A stretch of DNA of 64,000 bases from Rhodanobacteraceae bacterium (GCA_004299555.1 SCQU01000002.1:1-64000), one strand, 5' to 3'. Counted from the first letter of the stretch, positions 45,094 through 56,196 are shown. The notes: generated from the letters alone by a model not told the origin. A program made the numbers and translations.

Positions 45094-45930
45094 ATGCCTG
45101 TCGCAGACAATCTCCACCTCGGTCACGCCGGTGAGGCGTACCCCGATGCCTTTTATGTGCGGCGTGACGCCGCCGGATTTGTTTCCACGTTGCACGCGCA
45201 GGGCGCTTGGCAGCCCGGCGAGCAGCACCTTGCGCCCGCGTCGGGCCTGGTCATGGCCGAGGTCGAGCGCCGCCTGCCAAGCGACAAGCTGGTGTCGCGC
45301 GCGTCCTTCGATGTGCTCGGGGTCATCCAGTCCGGCGAGTTCACCATCGACGTCCACGTGCTGCGGCCCGGGCGCTCCATCGAGTTGATCGAGGCGAGCA
45401 TGCGCCACGGCGACAGGACGAGCATTCGCGCACGCATCTGGCGCCTCGCGGCGAGCGACACGACGCGCATTGCCGGCTGCGAGTGGGAGCCGCTGCCGCC
45501 GCCCGGGGCGATGCCGCCGCTCGTGTTCTCGACGGTCTGGGGTGGCGGTTTCATCACCGCGCTGGAAGCGCGCCAGACCGCCGATACCCGCCCGGGGCGC
45601 GGACGCAGCTGGCTGCGCACGCGTTATCCGTTGGTGGCGGGCGAGCCCGATCCGCCGGTCGCGGGCTTCCTCAAGCTCGTCGACACGGCCAACGGACTGG
45701 CCGTGCGCGAGCGTCCCGGCAGCGTGTTCTTCGCCAATGTGGATCTGACGGTGCATTTCCTGCGCCCGCCCGAAGCCGGCTGGGTGGGCTTTGATACCCG
45801 CGTCAACTTTGGCCCGACGGGACTCGGTGAGACCGCATCGGTCCTGAGCGACATCCACGGGCCCGTGGGTACCGCGGCGCAGAGCCTAACCGTGCGCGTA
45901 GGCGAGGATTGGCCCGGCAAGGCACGTTGA
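45094..45930 (+). CDS. Acyl-CoA thioesterase-like double-hotdog protein
   Basis: A 278-residue protein of the TesB-like/thioesterase-family superfamily: GAWQPGEQHLAPASGLVMA near the N-terminus, FTIDVHVLRPGRSIELIEA in the first hotdog, and LTVHFLRPPEAGWVGFDTR followed by GETASVLSDIHGPVG in the second. It probably hydrolyses acyl-CoA. It is divergent from the FadI-like thiolase, consistent with fatty-acid turnover. Substrate chain length is unknown. The convergent LysR gene lies 49 bp away. Confidence 0.8.
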   Translation: MPVADNLHLGHAGEAYPDAFYVRRDAAGFVSTLHAQGAWQPGEQHLAPASGLVMAEVERRLPSDKLVSRASFDVLGVIQSGEFTIDVHVLRPGRSIELIEASMRHGDRTSIRARIWRLAASDTTRIAGCEWEPLPPPGAMPPLVFSTVWGGGFITALEARQTADTRPGRGRSWLRTRYPLVAGEPDPPVAGFLKLVDTANGLAVRERPGSVFFANVDLTVHFLRPPEAGWVGFDTRVNFGPTGLGETASVLSDIHGPVGTAAQSLTVRVGEDWPGKAR

Positions 45931-45979
45931 CCCAGCCGCGGGGGGCGGGGGCTCAAGGCGCCTGGCGCACGGGGCGGTG

Positions 45980-46939
45980 TCACCGGCCGCGCGTTTGGGC
46001 CGACGCGGTTTTACGCTGGTTTGCGGGTGGCGCCGCGTTCCGCACGGCTTCCTGCAGCAGTTGCACCAGCCGCTGCACCCCCGGCCCCGCGCTGTCGGGG
46101 TTGGCGACGACGAGGTAGAGCTCGGCAAAGCGCTCGCCGCCCTCGCGCAGCGGCAGGCGCTTCAAGGCCCCCGCGGCAAGCTCGGCACGGATGGTGTCTT
46201 CGGGATACCAGGCAAATCCTTGGCCCATGCAGGTAGCGCGGATCGACGTTGCCTTGTGGCTGACCGTCCAGCGCTCCTCGGCGCCGAGCCAGCCGGCGTC
46301 GTGCTTGCGTCCGGGACTGGAATCGCGAATCACCAGCTGGCGGTAATGGAGCAGGTCCTGGTGCGTGAGCGCACGCTTGAGCTGGTGCAGCGGATGGCCG
46401 GGTGCCGCGACGGCGACAAAACGCAGCCGCAGCAGCGGATCACCGAGAAAACCCTGCGGAATGATGGGACCGATCGCGAGCTCCACGCGGTGGTCGGTCA
46501 GCGCCTGTTCGGTGCCGCCAAGCACCGTCTCGAACAGCTCGATCCGGATCGCGGGTTGCTCGGCGGCGAAGCGGCCGAGGCATTCCAGCAGCAGCCAGGT
46601 GGGGAACATCGTGTCCACGGCCAGGCGGATTTCCGATTCCCATCCCTGGGCCAGGCGTCCGGCGGAGCCTTCCAGCGCCGCCGCGGCTTCCAGCAGCGCA
46701 CCCGCGCGCCGGTACAACAGCTGGCCGACCGGCGTCAGGACGGCCTTGCGACCCTTGATCTCGAACGCCTTGATGCTCAGCACCCGTTCGAGCTTCTGCA
46801 CCGCGTAGGTGACCGCTGACTGGCTTTTGTGCAGCGCCTGGGCCGCCTGCGCGTAACCACCGGCGTCCACCACGGCCTGCAGGGCGCGCCATTGGTCAAG
46901 CGCGACGCGCGGGGTTGGTGGCTGATGGGTCGTTGACAT
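45980..46939 (-). CDS. LysR-family transcriptional regulator
   Basis: A 319-residue LysR protein. The N-terminal winged HTH (ALQAVVDAGGYAQAAQALHK, SQSAVTYAVQKLERVLSIKAF) is followed by a typical effector-binding domain. It is divergent from the wrbA-doxX-pirin genes across 106 bp that contain a 10-bp perfect inverted repeat, so it most likely controls them and itself. The inducer is not deducible; related regulators near quinone reductase and pirin genes respond to electrophiles or oxidative stress (inference). Confidence 0.92.
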   Translation of the reverse strand: MSTTHQPPTPRVALDQWRALQAVVDAGGYAQAAQALHKSQSAVTYAVQKLERVLSIKAFEIKGRKAVLTPVGQLLYRRAGALLEAAAALEGSAGRLAQGWESEIRLAVDTMFPTWLLLECLGRFAAEQPAIRIELFETVLGGTEQALTDHRVELAIGPIIPQGFLGDPLLRLRFVAVAAPGHPLHQLKRALTHQDLLHYRQLVIRDSSPGRKHDAGWLGAEERWTVSHKATSIRATCMGQGFAWYPEDTIRAELAAGALKRLPLREGGERFAELYLVVANPDSAGPGVQRLVQLLQEAVRNAAPPANQRKTASAQTRGR

Positions 46940-46950
46940 TGATTTGGTTT

Positions 46951-46999
46951 ATTGATTGATCCAAGCAGAATTGTGGACTTTTATATCGAATCAATCAAT
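46951..46999. promoter_or_regulatory. Inverted-repeat operator between the LysR gene and wrbA
   Basis: ATTGATTGAT (46951-46960) and ATCAATCAAT (46990-46999) are perfect 10-bp inverted arms separated by 29 bases, in the AT-rich divergent promoter region. Each arm also contains a repeated ATTG. This is the likely binding site of the LysR regulator, possibly with two half-sites each contacted by a dimer. Confidence 0.65.
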
Positions 47000-47045
47000 C
47001 ATAGACTGGTGCCTGACGAGTTGACGTTCACTGCAGGAGACGGAC

Positions 47046-47678
47046 ATGGCAAAGGTTTTGGTGCTCTACTACAGCACCTGGGGACACATCGAGCAGTTGG
47101 CCGAAGCCGAAGCCGACGGCGCGCGCGGCGCAGGCGCGAAGGTCGCGATCCGGCGGGTGCCCGAGCTGGTGCCGGCGGCGGTGGCCGAGAAGGCCTACTA
47201 CAAGCTCGACCAGCGCGCGCCGCTCGCGACGGTCACCGAGCTTGTGGACTACGACGCCATCATCTTTGGCACCCCGACGCGCTTCGGCAACGTCGCGGCG
47301 CAGATGCGCAACTTCCTCGACCAGACCGGTGGCCTGTTTGCCGCCAGCAAACTCGCGGGCAAGGTGGGTGCGGTGTTCACCAGTTCCGGCCAGCAGCATT
47401 GGGGACAGGAAAGCACGATCCTGTCCTTCCATCACCTGCTGTTCCATCACGGTTTCGTGGTGGTGGGCGTGCCGCCCGCGACGCCGGGCCTGCACGTGCT
47501 GGACGAAGTGACGGGCGGTTCGCCCTACGGCGCCAGCACCATCGCCGGTGCGGACGGTTCACGCCAGCCGAGCGCGAATGAACTGGATATTGCGCGCGCG
47601 CAGGGCGCCTATGTTGCCCGTGTAGCCGCCAGGCTGGCGGCGCAGCCCGTGCCGGAACTGGCCGACGCGGCGGCCTGA
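47046..47678 (+). CDS. wrbA: NAD(P)H:quinone oxidoreductase WrbA
   Basis: A 210-residue flavodoxin-fold protein, ATG with AGGAG upstream. The FMN loop is [15 protein letters not shown], with the WrbA-specific [22 protein letters not shown] and [19 protein letters not shown]. It reduces quinones by two electrons, avoiding semiquinone radicals. First gene of wrbA-doxX-pirin, divergent from a LysR regulator. A DoxX gene follows 32 bp downstream. Confidence 0.94.
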   Translation: MAKVLVLYYSTWGHIEQLAEAEADGARGAGAKVAIRRVPELVPAAVAEKAYYKLDQRAPLATVTELVDYDAIIFGTPTRFGNVAAQMRNFLDQTGGLFAASKLAGKVGAVFTSSGQQHWGQESTILSFHHLLFHHGFVVVGVPPATPGLHVLDEVTGGSPYGASTIAGADGSRQPSANELDIARAQGAYVARVAARLAAQPVPELADAAA

Positions 47679-47710
47679 GCCGCCGCCGCGCTTGCCTGCG
47701 GGACACCGGC

Positions 47711-48133
47711 ATGGCCACCGCAAGCCTGCGCGATCCCGTATTCCACGCGGCCGATCTTGTCGGTCGCGTAGGCCTGATCGTGCTCGATTTCACCGCCGGC
47801 GTCGGCAAGGTCGTGGGCTACGCCGGCACCGCGGCGTACATGACGGCCCGTCGGGTGCCGGGAATCTTGCTGCCGCTGGTCATCCTCACGGAGCTGGCGG
47901 GCAGCGTACTGATCGTCCTGGGCTGGCACACGCGGTTGGTCGCGTTCCTGCTGGCCGGCTTTACCTTGTTGACCCTGATCTTCTTCCATTTTCCGTTCCA
48001 CGGAGACAGCGGGCGGATCATCTTCTTTGCCGAACTCGCGGCGGCCGGCGGCTTTCTGGTGTTGGTGGGCCACGGTGCCGGCGGCTGGAGGCTTGACGCG
48101 CGCCGTGTGAATCGGCGGCAAGCCGTGGCCTGA
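47711..48133 (+). CDS. DoxX-family membrane protein
   Basis: A 140-residue protein with four likely transmembrane helices: LVGRVGLIVLDFTAGVGKVV, ILLPLVILTELAGSVLIVLG, LVAFLLAGFTLLTLIFFHF and IIFFAELAAAGGFLVLVGHG. The length and the small-residue-rich helices match DoxX/DoxD-type inner-membrane proteins, often linked to quinone or thiol redox. Its position between wrbA and a pirin gene supports a role in redox stress response. Function otherwise unknown. Confidence 0.85.
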   Translation: MATASLRDPVFHAADLVGRVGLIVLDFTAGVGKVVGYAGTAAYMTARRVPGILLPLVILTELAGSVLIVLGWHTRLVAFLLAGFTLLTLIFFHFPFHGDSGRIIFFAELAAAGGFLVLVGHGAGGWRLDARRVNRRQAVA

Positions 48134-48194
48134 GGGCCTGCGGTGGCGGGTGGCGCCCGCCGGTTCAACCCAGTATTTCGGAGGACTCCTTATT

Positions 48195-48896
48195 ATGTTC
48201 ACGCTTCGGGCAGCGGCCGAGCGCGGCCGCTCGAATCTTGGCTGGCTCGACAGCCGGCATACGTTTTCATTTTCGAACTACCACGATCCCGCGCACATGG
48301 GGTTTGGCACGCTGCGCGTCCTCAATGAGGATCGCGTGGCGCCGGGCCAGGGTTTCGCCACCCATTCGCATCGCGACATGGAAATCCTTTCGTGGGTGCT
48401 GGAGGGCGCACTGGAGCACAAGGACAGCCTGGGTATCGGGGCGGTGATCCGGCCGGGCGAGTTGCAGCGGATGAGCGCCGGCACCGGGGTCACCCATTCC
48501 GAGTTCAATGCCTCGGCCGTAGCGCCGGTGCACTTTTTGCAGATCTGGCTGTTGCCCGACACGCAAGGCCTGGCGCCGGGTTACGCGCAGCGCGTCTTCA
48601 CGGCCGGCGAGTTGCGCGATCAGCTACGGCCGATTGCGTCTGGCGACGGTCGCGAGGGTTCGGTGACCGTCCACCAGGACGTGGTCGTCTACGCCGCACG
48701 GCTTGGGGCCGGGGTCGCCGTGGCGCATGTCCCGGCGGCCGCCCGGCGCGTGTGGTTGCAGGTGGCGCGCGGGGCGGTCGAGGTCGATGGCCGGGTCTTC
48801 AACGCCGGCGACGGGCTGGCGTGGGTGCGGCCGGCGCGCGTCACGCTGCGCGCGCGCGAGGCGGCGGAAGTGCTGCTGTTTGACCTGGCGGCGTAG
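48195..48896 (+). CDS. Pirin-family protein (YhhW-like)
   Basis: The start is the ATG at 48195 with GGAGG ten bases before it; the product is 233 residues. The bicupin shows metal-binding residues in FATHSHRDMEILSWV and GVTHSEFNAS (three His and one Glu), and the family start RSNLGWLDSRHTFSFSNYHD. Pirins of the YhhW type have quercetin 2,3-dioxygenase activity in vitro. It is the third gene of the LysR-controlled cluster and may detoxify or sense redox-active aromatics. Confidence 0.9.
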   Translation: MFTLRAAAERGRSNLGWLDSRHTFSFSNYHDPAHMGFGTLRVLNEDRVAPGQGFATHSHRDMEILSWVLEGALEHKDSLGIGAVIRPGELQRMSAGTGVTHSEFNASAVAPVHFLQIWLLPDTQGLAPGYAQRVFTAGELRDQLRPIASGDGREGSVTVHQDVVVYAARLGAGVAVAHVPAAARRVWLQVARGAVEVDGRVFNAGDGLAWVRPARVTLRAREAAEVLLFDLAA

Positions 48897-48931
48897 GCGC
48901 TGGCACGGCCCTGGACGGGCCGTCGCCTGGC

Positions 48932-49393
48932 TCAGGCTCGCCGCGTGAAAACGCGGTTGAGCATCTGGTAGGGCTCGGCGGTCATGCCAAGCGCGGCGTA
49001 GGTCGCTTGCGCACGCGCGTTGTGCTGCTCGACGTAGAGCCGCAGGCCGACCGCGCCGGCCGCCTGCGCGCGCTGCTCCACCGCTGCGTACAGCGCACGG
49101 AATACGCCGTGGCGGCGCGCGGCGGGCGCCACATACACACTCTGGATCCACCACCAGTCGCCGTCGCGCCAGTCGCTCCATTCGTGGGTGATCAACAGGC
49201 ACCCCGCAAGGGCACCGTCGCGTTCGGCGATGAGGTAGAACCCGCGGTGCGGATCGTCGAATACGGCGCGCGCGCCGCGCAAGAGCACATCGCGGTCGAG
49301 CGTCTTGCGTTCGGTCTCCTGCGCCATCGCCGCGTTGCAGTCGGCGAGGAAGTTGGTGTCGGCAAGGGTCGCGGCGCGAATGGTGATGCACAT
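48932..49393 (-). CDS. GNAT-family N-acetyltransferase
   Basis: A 153-residue protein with GNAT motif order: IRAATLADTNFLADCNAAMA, AGCLLITHEW, QSVYVAPAARRHGVFRAL (acetyl-CoA-binding Q/RxxGxG/A variant) and VGLRLYVEQHNARAQATYAA with the terminal Tyr region. It transfers acetyl groups to an unknown amine. It starts 6 bp after the ntrC stop on the same strand, so it is likely co-transcribed with ntrBC. Confidence 0.88.
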   Translation of the reverse strand: MCITIRAATLADTNFLADCNAAMAQETERKTLDRDVLLRGARAVFDDPHRGFYLIAERDGALAGCLLITHEWSDWRDGDWWWIQSVYVAPAARRHGVFRALYAAVEQRAQAAGAVGLRLYVEQHNARAQATYAALGMTAEPYQMLNRVFTRRA

Positions 49394-49399
49394 GGTGGG

Positions 49400-50808
<1,409 letters not shown>

Positions 50809-50812
<4 letters not shown>

Positions 50813-51831
50813 GGCGTGGCCCCTGCCGGGTGCGGGTGGCGCGGCAGCAGCAGGATGAAGCACGACCCGGTGCTGCGCCGTTGCCAGGTCAGCTCGCCAC
50901 CGTGCTCGCGTGCGATTTCCCGCGCCAGCGCGAGGCCGAGGCCCGAGCCGTCGGCACGGCCGGAAACCAGCGGCTCGAACAGCGTCGCGGCGAGCGCTTC
51001 GGGTACGCCCTCGCCGTCGTCTTCGACCTCGATCCTGAGTGCGGGTATGCGCTGGCCACGCGCATCGCGCCAGCCGGCTTCCGCGCGGCTGCGCAGGGTG
51101 AGGTGCTGCGCGTTGGCTTCAACCGCATTGCGCGTGAGGTTCACCACCGCCTGCAGCAGGCGCTCCGGGTCGCCGTGCCACGCCGGCAGGCTGGGGTCGT
51201 AGTCGCGCGTGATGGCGACGTCGGCGCGCTCGACCTGCAGCAATTCGGCGGCGCGCTCAAGCACCGCGTGCAGGTTCACCGCGCGCGGTGCCATCAGGCT
51301 GCGACTGCCGAGCAGGCGTTCGGCGAGCGTGGCAAGCCGCGCGGCTTCGGTCGTGATCAACCGCGCCAGATCGCGCTGGCGGCCGCCGCCCGCGTCCCGT
51401 GCCAACAATTGCGCGGCCCCGGCGATGGCGGCAAGTGGATTGCGGACTTCGTGGGCAAAGCCGCGCAGGGTTTCCGATGTGCGCGCCGCGTGGGCCGGCG
51501 GTGTGGCCGGATACACTTCGACCAGGACCCCGTCGGCGCACGGCGTGAAGACAAAATCCAGCCGCGCTTCGTGTCCCGGCAACGCGCACACGGCGATGTC
51601 GTTCCACCTGCGGGCGTGTCCCTGCGCAAGGGCGCGCCGGGCCAGTGCGTGCAGCTGCGCGCCGTCCGGCTTCAACGCCGCCAGGGTTTGTCCGTGCAGG
51701 CGGGAACGTCCAAAACCGGTGTGTTCGGCGAACGCGGCGTTGAGGTCGGCGATCCGCAACGACGCGTCGAGCCGCGCCACGCCCGTCGCGAGCAGTGCGA
51801 ACAGGTCGGTATCCGCGTTGGTGCGTGCCAT
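50809..51831 (-). CDS. ntrB: Nitrogen regulation sensor kinase NtrB
   Basis: A 340-residue soluble histidine kinase with no membrane helix. A PAS-like domain is followed by the H-box LRGFAHEVRNPLAAIAGAA, N-box VVNLTRNAVEANAQ, and ATP-lid glycines EDDGEGVP and GSGLGLALA. It phosphorylates or dephosphorylates NtrC under control of PII. It overlaps ntrC by 4 bases. It is separated from glnA by a two-gene alkB-helicase insertion, unlike the usual glnA-ntrB-ntrC order. Confidence 0.93.
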
Positions 51832-51868
51832 TGCACCAATTTAGTGCAGCGCGCGTCCGCCAGCAAGC

Positions 51869-52546
51869 TCAGCGCGCGACCCGGAAGGTCAGATTGAAGC
51901 GACGGTTGCCAGTCAGTGGATGCACGTCATCCTTGATCGGCAGAACGCCGTGATAGCGCATCCGCGACGGACCGCCCCATACCACCACGTCGCCATGCGC
52001 GAGTGGAATGCGGCGCTCGCGATCCGCGCGCGCGAGCCCGCCCCACCGGAACGTCGCCGGCAGGCCCAACGATACCGACACGATCGGTGCGCGGCGATCG
52101 TGTTCGTCGTGATCCCGGTGCAGGGTCAGGCGGGTGCCGACCTCGTAGCGATTGATGAGGCATACGTCGGGCGTGTAGTCGGCAAAACCGCCGGCGGACG
52201 CCGCGCGCCGCGCCAGGTCAGCAAACAGATCGGGAATGGGCGGCCACGCCCTGCCCGTCTCCGGATCGACTTCGGTGTAGCGATAACCGCGGCGATCGCT
52301 GAACCAGCCGACCGCACCGCAGTTGGTCATCGCCACCGACATCGTTTTGCCGCCGGGCGTTACGAGATGGCGAAAGGGCGAAACGGCAGCGATCCGCTCG
52401 ACTTCGGCCAGCAAGTCCGTGGCGACGTCCAGCGCGAACCCCCTAAGCACCCATGCGCCGGAAGACAATTCCTCGCGGGTGCGTGGTGGCGGGGTTGCAT
52501 GAAACAGCGACAACGTGGCGGGGATCGTGGCCAGCATGGAAACCAT
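51869..52546 (-). CDS. alkB: AlkB-family 2-oxoglutarate/Fe(II) dioxygenase
   Basis: The start is the ATG at 52546, 2 bp after the helicase stop; an ATG at 52537 is also possible. About 225 residues. Iron ligands are in LTLHRDHDEHD (HxD) and MRYHGVLP (His); the 2-oxoglutarate arginines are in GNRRFNLTFRVAR. FADYTPDVCLINRYEVG matches the E. coli AlkB substrate loop region (NRYEPG). It repairs 1-methyladenine and 3-methylcytosine by oxidative demethylation. Cotranscription with a Schlafen-type helicase/nuclease suggests they act together on damaged DNA. Confidence 0.93.
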   Translation of the reverse strand: MVSMLATIPATLSLFHATPPPRTREELSSGAWVLRGFALDVATDLLAEVERIAAVSPFRHLVTPGGKTMSVAMTNCGAVGWFSDRRGYRYTEVDPETGRAWPPIPDLFADLARRAASAGGFADYTPDVCLINRYEVGTRLTLHRDHDEHDRRAPIVSVSLGLPATFRWGGLARADRERRIPLAHGDVVVWGGPSRMRYHGVLPIKDDVHPLTGNRRFNLTFRVAR

Positions 52547-52548
52547 CG

Positions 52549-54564
52549 TCAAAGTTCGCGCACGCCGAGATCGCGCAGGTAGTGGTAGGTCGGATCGTAG
52601 AACTCGGCGCGGCGCGTCGGATCGCGCGGGTCGCCGTCTGGAACGACCAGCACCATACCCTGGCGCGCACGCGTCAACAACACGCGGTAGGCGTTTTCGA
52701 GATAGCGCTGGCGCCAGCCCTGTTGGACCTGATTCCAACGCTTGCCGCGAAACTCGTGGTGCGCCCAGGCGCCACTGGCGTAGCGCAGGTCGCCATCCCA
52801 GACGACGCACGTCCAGTCGAGTTCGAGGCCCTGCACGTCGAACTCGGTGGCGACTTCCTCGAGGTAGTACGACGAGCGTACGTCGTCCTTGCCGTCAAGG
52901 AACCATTTCACCGGATTGCTGGCGACGCGCACATCGATCGCGAGTGGCTTCAATCGTTCGGCATGCGCGGAGACGACCATGCCGTAGCGTTCGGACCCGC
53001 GCGCGTGCTCGCGCAGCCACTGCTTCGCGCGATCGAGCTTGCGCGTCAGGCGGATTGGGTAACGCGTGTCAAGTCCAGCCAACGTCGCGCGCGCCGCGTC
53101 AACTTCGCGGTCGAGCAATTCGCGCACGAATCGGCTCAGCGTTTCCGCACGGAACGAGCGCATTGAAGTTGCAAGGTGCAGGACGGCGTTGGCGTACACG
53201 TTGGGCCGGGTCAAGAGCTGCGCGAGCGCCGCGCTGCAGTGATACTCGGACTCCTCAAGCCGCGGCGATACATGTACGTCCCAGTCGGTGAAGCGGCGGG
53301 TCAGCGCGTCGAACCATTCGCCGATGCCGGCTTCGCCCCGATTGATTTCCTGCCCGCCGCCGACCAGGCACACGATCACGGCCCAGTCGGGTTGGCGGTC
53401 CATGCACTCGATCAGGAATTCCGGTTCCGTCTCATCGAAGCCATCGCGCCCGCGCTTGCGGCGCATGAAGTCGTTGGTCTGGGCGCGATCCCACGCCCGT
53501 TGCGCCTCGTCGAACAGCACCACGTGCTCGGGCGTCGCGGTAGGGTCGGCCAGGCAGTCGTCGCGGAAATGGTGCACGTTCTGGATGAAGGCCTCAACGC
53601 CGTTGGGGCCCCTGAGCGCTTCCTTCTTGGTCGTCCTGCGGCCCGCGTTTCGTTCGCGTGCAACCTTGTCGCGCGCCAGCGCTTCCCGCAGCACCGCGAC
53701 CAGCGGACCGTTGCCGGACAGGAACACGCTGTAGGTCTGGCTGGCTCGATCAAGATGGCGGTTGGCAATATCGAGGCCGACCAGCGTTTTCCCCGCCCCC
53801 GGCACGCCGGTCACGAAGCAAATGACTTTGTGTTGCCGGGCCCGTGCGTCTGCGATGATGCGTTCGACGGCGCGTGAGGTGACGGCAAGATTGTGTGCGC
53901 CTGCGTCGCTGCGCGAAATTTCCTCGACGTGGTGACCCGCGTACAAGGCACGCGCTGCTTCGACGATGGTGGGCGTCGGCAGGTAGTGACCGCGCTCCCA
54001 CGCGCCGGCGTCGATGGCCAGGCCGTCGAAGAATCGAAGGCCGCGCGCGATGACGTCAGCAAGTTGAGTGCCGTTGCAGACTACCGGTTGTGCGAGGCGA
54101 TCACCGTGCAGTGTTCCCTGCAGTGCGATTGCATGTGCCGGTGCACGTGTCGCCAGCAAAACCGGAATGAGCGCGAGGTCCCGGCTCGCATCGTGGAAGT
54201 TCTTGAGGTCCAGCGCGTAATCCCAGACCTGATCGACGGCCGCTTGGGTGAACTCGCGCGCGCCGACCTTGAATTCGAGTACGAACAGCGCCTGCGCCAC
54301 GAGCAGGATTACGTCAGCGCGACGGCCAAGGCGCGGAATTTCATACTCGAAGTAGACGCGTGCGTTGGCGGTGTGTGCGTCAGGCAGCGGCAGTGCCTGC
54401 AGCACCTCGATTTCAGCCAGCCACGCATCCCGTTGGGTGTCATCGACTGATCCGTGCGAGCCGCGCACGAGCTCGCCAAGAATCGCGTCGCGAGCGCGTG
54501 TGCGGAAGTCCGCGAACGCGGCGCCGTACATCCAGCGGCGAATGGGTGGTGCTGCGAGATCCAC
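52549..54564 (-). CDS. DUF2075 (Schlafen group III-like) helicase with N-terminal nuclease-like motif
   Basis: A 671-residue protein. The N-terminal 120 residues contain RRADVILLV...LFVLEFKVG, a PD-(D/E)XK-like pattern. A superfamily I-type P-loop CFVTGVPGAGKTLVGLDIA lies near 250-268, Walker B is VVLFDEAQRAWDR, and the late motif NAYRVLLTRARQGMVLVV matches the UvrD-like motif VI. Proteins of this kind (DUF2075) are thought to process nucleic acid and are common in defence or repair settings. It ends 2 bp before alkB. The family is known; the role is not. Confidence 0.85.
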   Translation of the reverse strand: MDLAAPPIRRWMYGAAFADFRTRARDAILGELVRGSHGSVDDTQRDAWLAEIEVLQALPLPDAHTANARVYFEYEIPRLGRRADVILLVAQALFVLEFKVGAREFTQAAVDQVWDYALDLKNFHDASRDLALIPVLLATRAPAHAIALQGTLHGDRLAQPVVCNGTQLADVIARGLRFFDGLAIDAGAWERGHYLPTPTIVEAARALYAGHHVEEISRSDAGAHNLAVTSRAVERIIADARARQHKVICFVTGVPGAGKTLVGLDIANRHLDRASQTYSVFLSGNGPLVAVLREALARDKVARERNAGRRTTKKEALRGPNGVEAFIQNVHHFRDDCLADPTATPEHVVLFDEAQRAWDRAQTNDFMRRKRGRDGFDETEPEFLIECMDRQPDWAVIVCLVGGGQEINRGEAGIGEWFDALTRRFTDWDVHVSPRLEESEYHCSAALAQLLTRPNVYANAVLHLATSMRSFRAETLSRFVRELLDREVDAARATLAGLDTRYPIRLTRKLDRAKQWLREHARGSERYGMVVSAHAERLKPLAIDVRVASNPVKWFLDGKDDVRSSYYLEEVATEFDVQGLELDWTCVVWDGDLRYASGAWAHHEFRGKRWNQVQQGWRQRYLENAYRVLLTRARQGMVLVVPDGDPRDPTRRAEFYDPTYHYLRDLGVREL

Positions 54565-54666
54565 CGCGACACTTCCCTGACAACGTCAAAGGTGAGGCTG
54601 CCAGGGTAGCGAATCGGGGACCGTGCGCAAACCGGGCCGCGGGGTGCGGCCACACCGAGCCAGCGG

Positions 54667-56076
54667 TCAGATGCTGTAATACATCTGGTACTCGAGCGGA
54701 TGGGTGGATGCGCGGTACGCGGTGACCTCCCTCATCTTCACGCCGATGTAGGCGTCGATGAAATCATCGTTCATCACGCCGCCCGCCGTCAGAAAGCCGC
54801 GATCCTTGTCCAGCGCTTCGAGTGCGGCATCGAGCGAGGAACACACCTGCGGGATGTTGCGCTCTTCCTCGGGCGGGAGGTCGTAGAGGTCCTTGTCCAT
54901 CGGCGCGCCGGGGTCGAGCTTGTTGAGGATCCCGTCAAGCCCGGCCAGCATCAACGCGGTGAAGGTCAGGTAGCCCGACTGCATCGGGTCCGGAAAGCGC
55001 ACTTCAATCCGGCGCCCCTTGGGGTTGGACACATATGGGATGCGGCACGATGCCGAGCGGTTGCGCGCGGAATAGGCCAGCATCACCGGTGCTTCAAAGC
55101 CCGGCACCAGGCGCTTGTAGGAATTGGTTGCGGAGTTGGCAAACGCGTTGATCGCGCGCGCGTGCTTGAAGATGCCGCCGATGTAGTGCAGCGCAAGCTG
55201 CGACAGGCCGCCATACAGTTCACCGGCGAACAGGTTCTTGCCGTCCTTGGAAAGTGATTGGTGGCAGTGCATGCCCGAACCGTTGTCGCCGACGACCGGT
55301 TTGGGCATGAAGGTGGCGGTCTTGCCGTGGGCGTGGGCGACGTTGCGGATCACATATTTCATGGTCTGCAGCTCGTCGGCCTTGTTCACCAGGGTGTTGA
55401 AGCGCACGCCGATCTCGCACTGGCCGGCGTTGCCGACTTCGTGGTGGTGCACCTCGACCGATTGGCCCAGGGACTCCAGTACCGCGCACATGTCGGCGCG
55501 AAGGTTCGCCAGGGAATCGACCGGCGGCACCGGGAAATAGCCGCCCTTCACGCCCGGCCGATGTCCGCGGTTGCCTTCCTCGTACTTGTAGCGCGAACTC
55601 CACGCGGCCTCTTCCGAGCCGATTTCATAGAAGACGCGTCCCATGTCGTTTTGCCAGCGCACCGAATCGAAGATGAAAAATTCCGGCTCCGGCCCGAGGT
55701 ACGCGGTATCGGCGACGCCAGTGGACTTCAGGTACGCCTCGGCGCGGCGCGCGATCGACCGCGGGTCGCGGCCGTAGGCCTGCATGGTGGACGGTTCCAG
55801 CACGTCGCACACGATGTTCAGCTGCTTGCGCGTGGCGAACGGATCGATGAAGGCGGTCGCCGGGTCGGGCAGCAGCACCATGTCCGACTCGTTGATGCCC
55901 TTCCAGCCGACGATCGAGGAACCATCGAACATCTTGCCGTCCTCGAAGGTGTCGGCGTCGATCGCGTGCGCCGGGAAGCTGATGTGGTGTTGCACGCCGC
56001 GCATGTCGGTAAAGCGCAGGTCGACGAATTCGACGTTTTCGGTCTTGAGGGTTTCAAGCACGGTTGCGGGGGTCAT
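54667..56076 (-). CDS. glnA: Glutamine synthetase type I
   Basis: A 469-residue GS-I. Markers include [29 protein letters not shown], the catalytic [12 protein letters not shown]-like [18 protein letters not shown], and the adenylylation tyrosine in [11 protein letters not shown] near residue 398. It assimilates ammonium into glutamine. A perfect sigma-54 promoter lies 37 bp upstream with two NtrC-like sites beyond it, so transcription should rise under nitrogen limitation through the nearby ntrBC. Confidence 0.96.
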   Translation of the reverse strand: MTPATVLETLKTENVEFVDLRFTDMRGVQHHISFPAHAIDADTFEDGKMFDGSSIVGWKGINESDMVLLPDPATAFIDPFATRKQLNIVCDVLEPSTMQAYGRDPRSIARRAEAYLKSTGVADTAYLGPEPEFFIFDSVRWQNDMGRVFYEIGSEEAAWSSRYKYEEGNRGHRPGVKGGYFPVPPVDSLANLRADMCAVLESLGQSVEVHHHEVGNAGQCEIGVRFNTLVNKADELQTMKYVIRNVAHAHGKTATFMPKPVVGDNGSGMHCHQSLSKDGKNLFAGELYGGLSQLALHYIGGIFKHARAINAFANSATNSYKRLVPGFEAPVMLAYSARNRSASCRIPYVSNPKGRRIEVRFPDPMQSGYLTFTALMLAGLDGILNKLDPGAPMDKDLYDLPPEEERNIPQVCSSLDAALEALDKDRGFLTAGGVMNDDFIDAYIGVKMREVTAYRASTHPLEYQMYYSI

Positions 56077-56112
56077 GCGGGCTCGGTGTGGTGGCGGCGA
56101 TGGCTAAAACGT

Positions 56113-56128
56113 TGCAAGTGGCGTGCCA
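56113..56128 (-). promoter_or_regulatory. Sigma-54 (-24/-12) promoter of glnA
   Basis: The minus strand reads TGGCACGCCACTTGCA, a full match to TGGCACG-N4-TTGCA with correct spacing. It is 37 bp before the glnA start, giving a short leader. Confidence 0.88.
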
Positions 56129-56179
56129 GGCATTCCAGCTTGGCGAATCAATGGGTTGGTGCAGTGGCGCTTTGTCGAT

Positions 56180-56196
56180 CGCACCATGATTGTGCA
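56180..56196 (-). promoter_or_regulatory. NtrC binding site, glnA-proximal
   Basis: The minus strand reads TGCACAATCATGGTGCG, matching the 17-bp NtrC consensus TGCACC-N5-GGTGCA in nearly all conserved positions. It lies about 60 bp upstream of the sigma-54 promoter and two helical turns from a second site. Confidence 0.75.
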
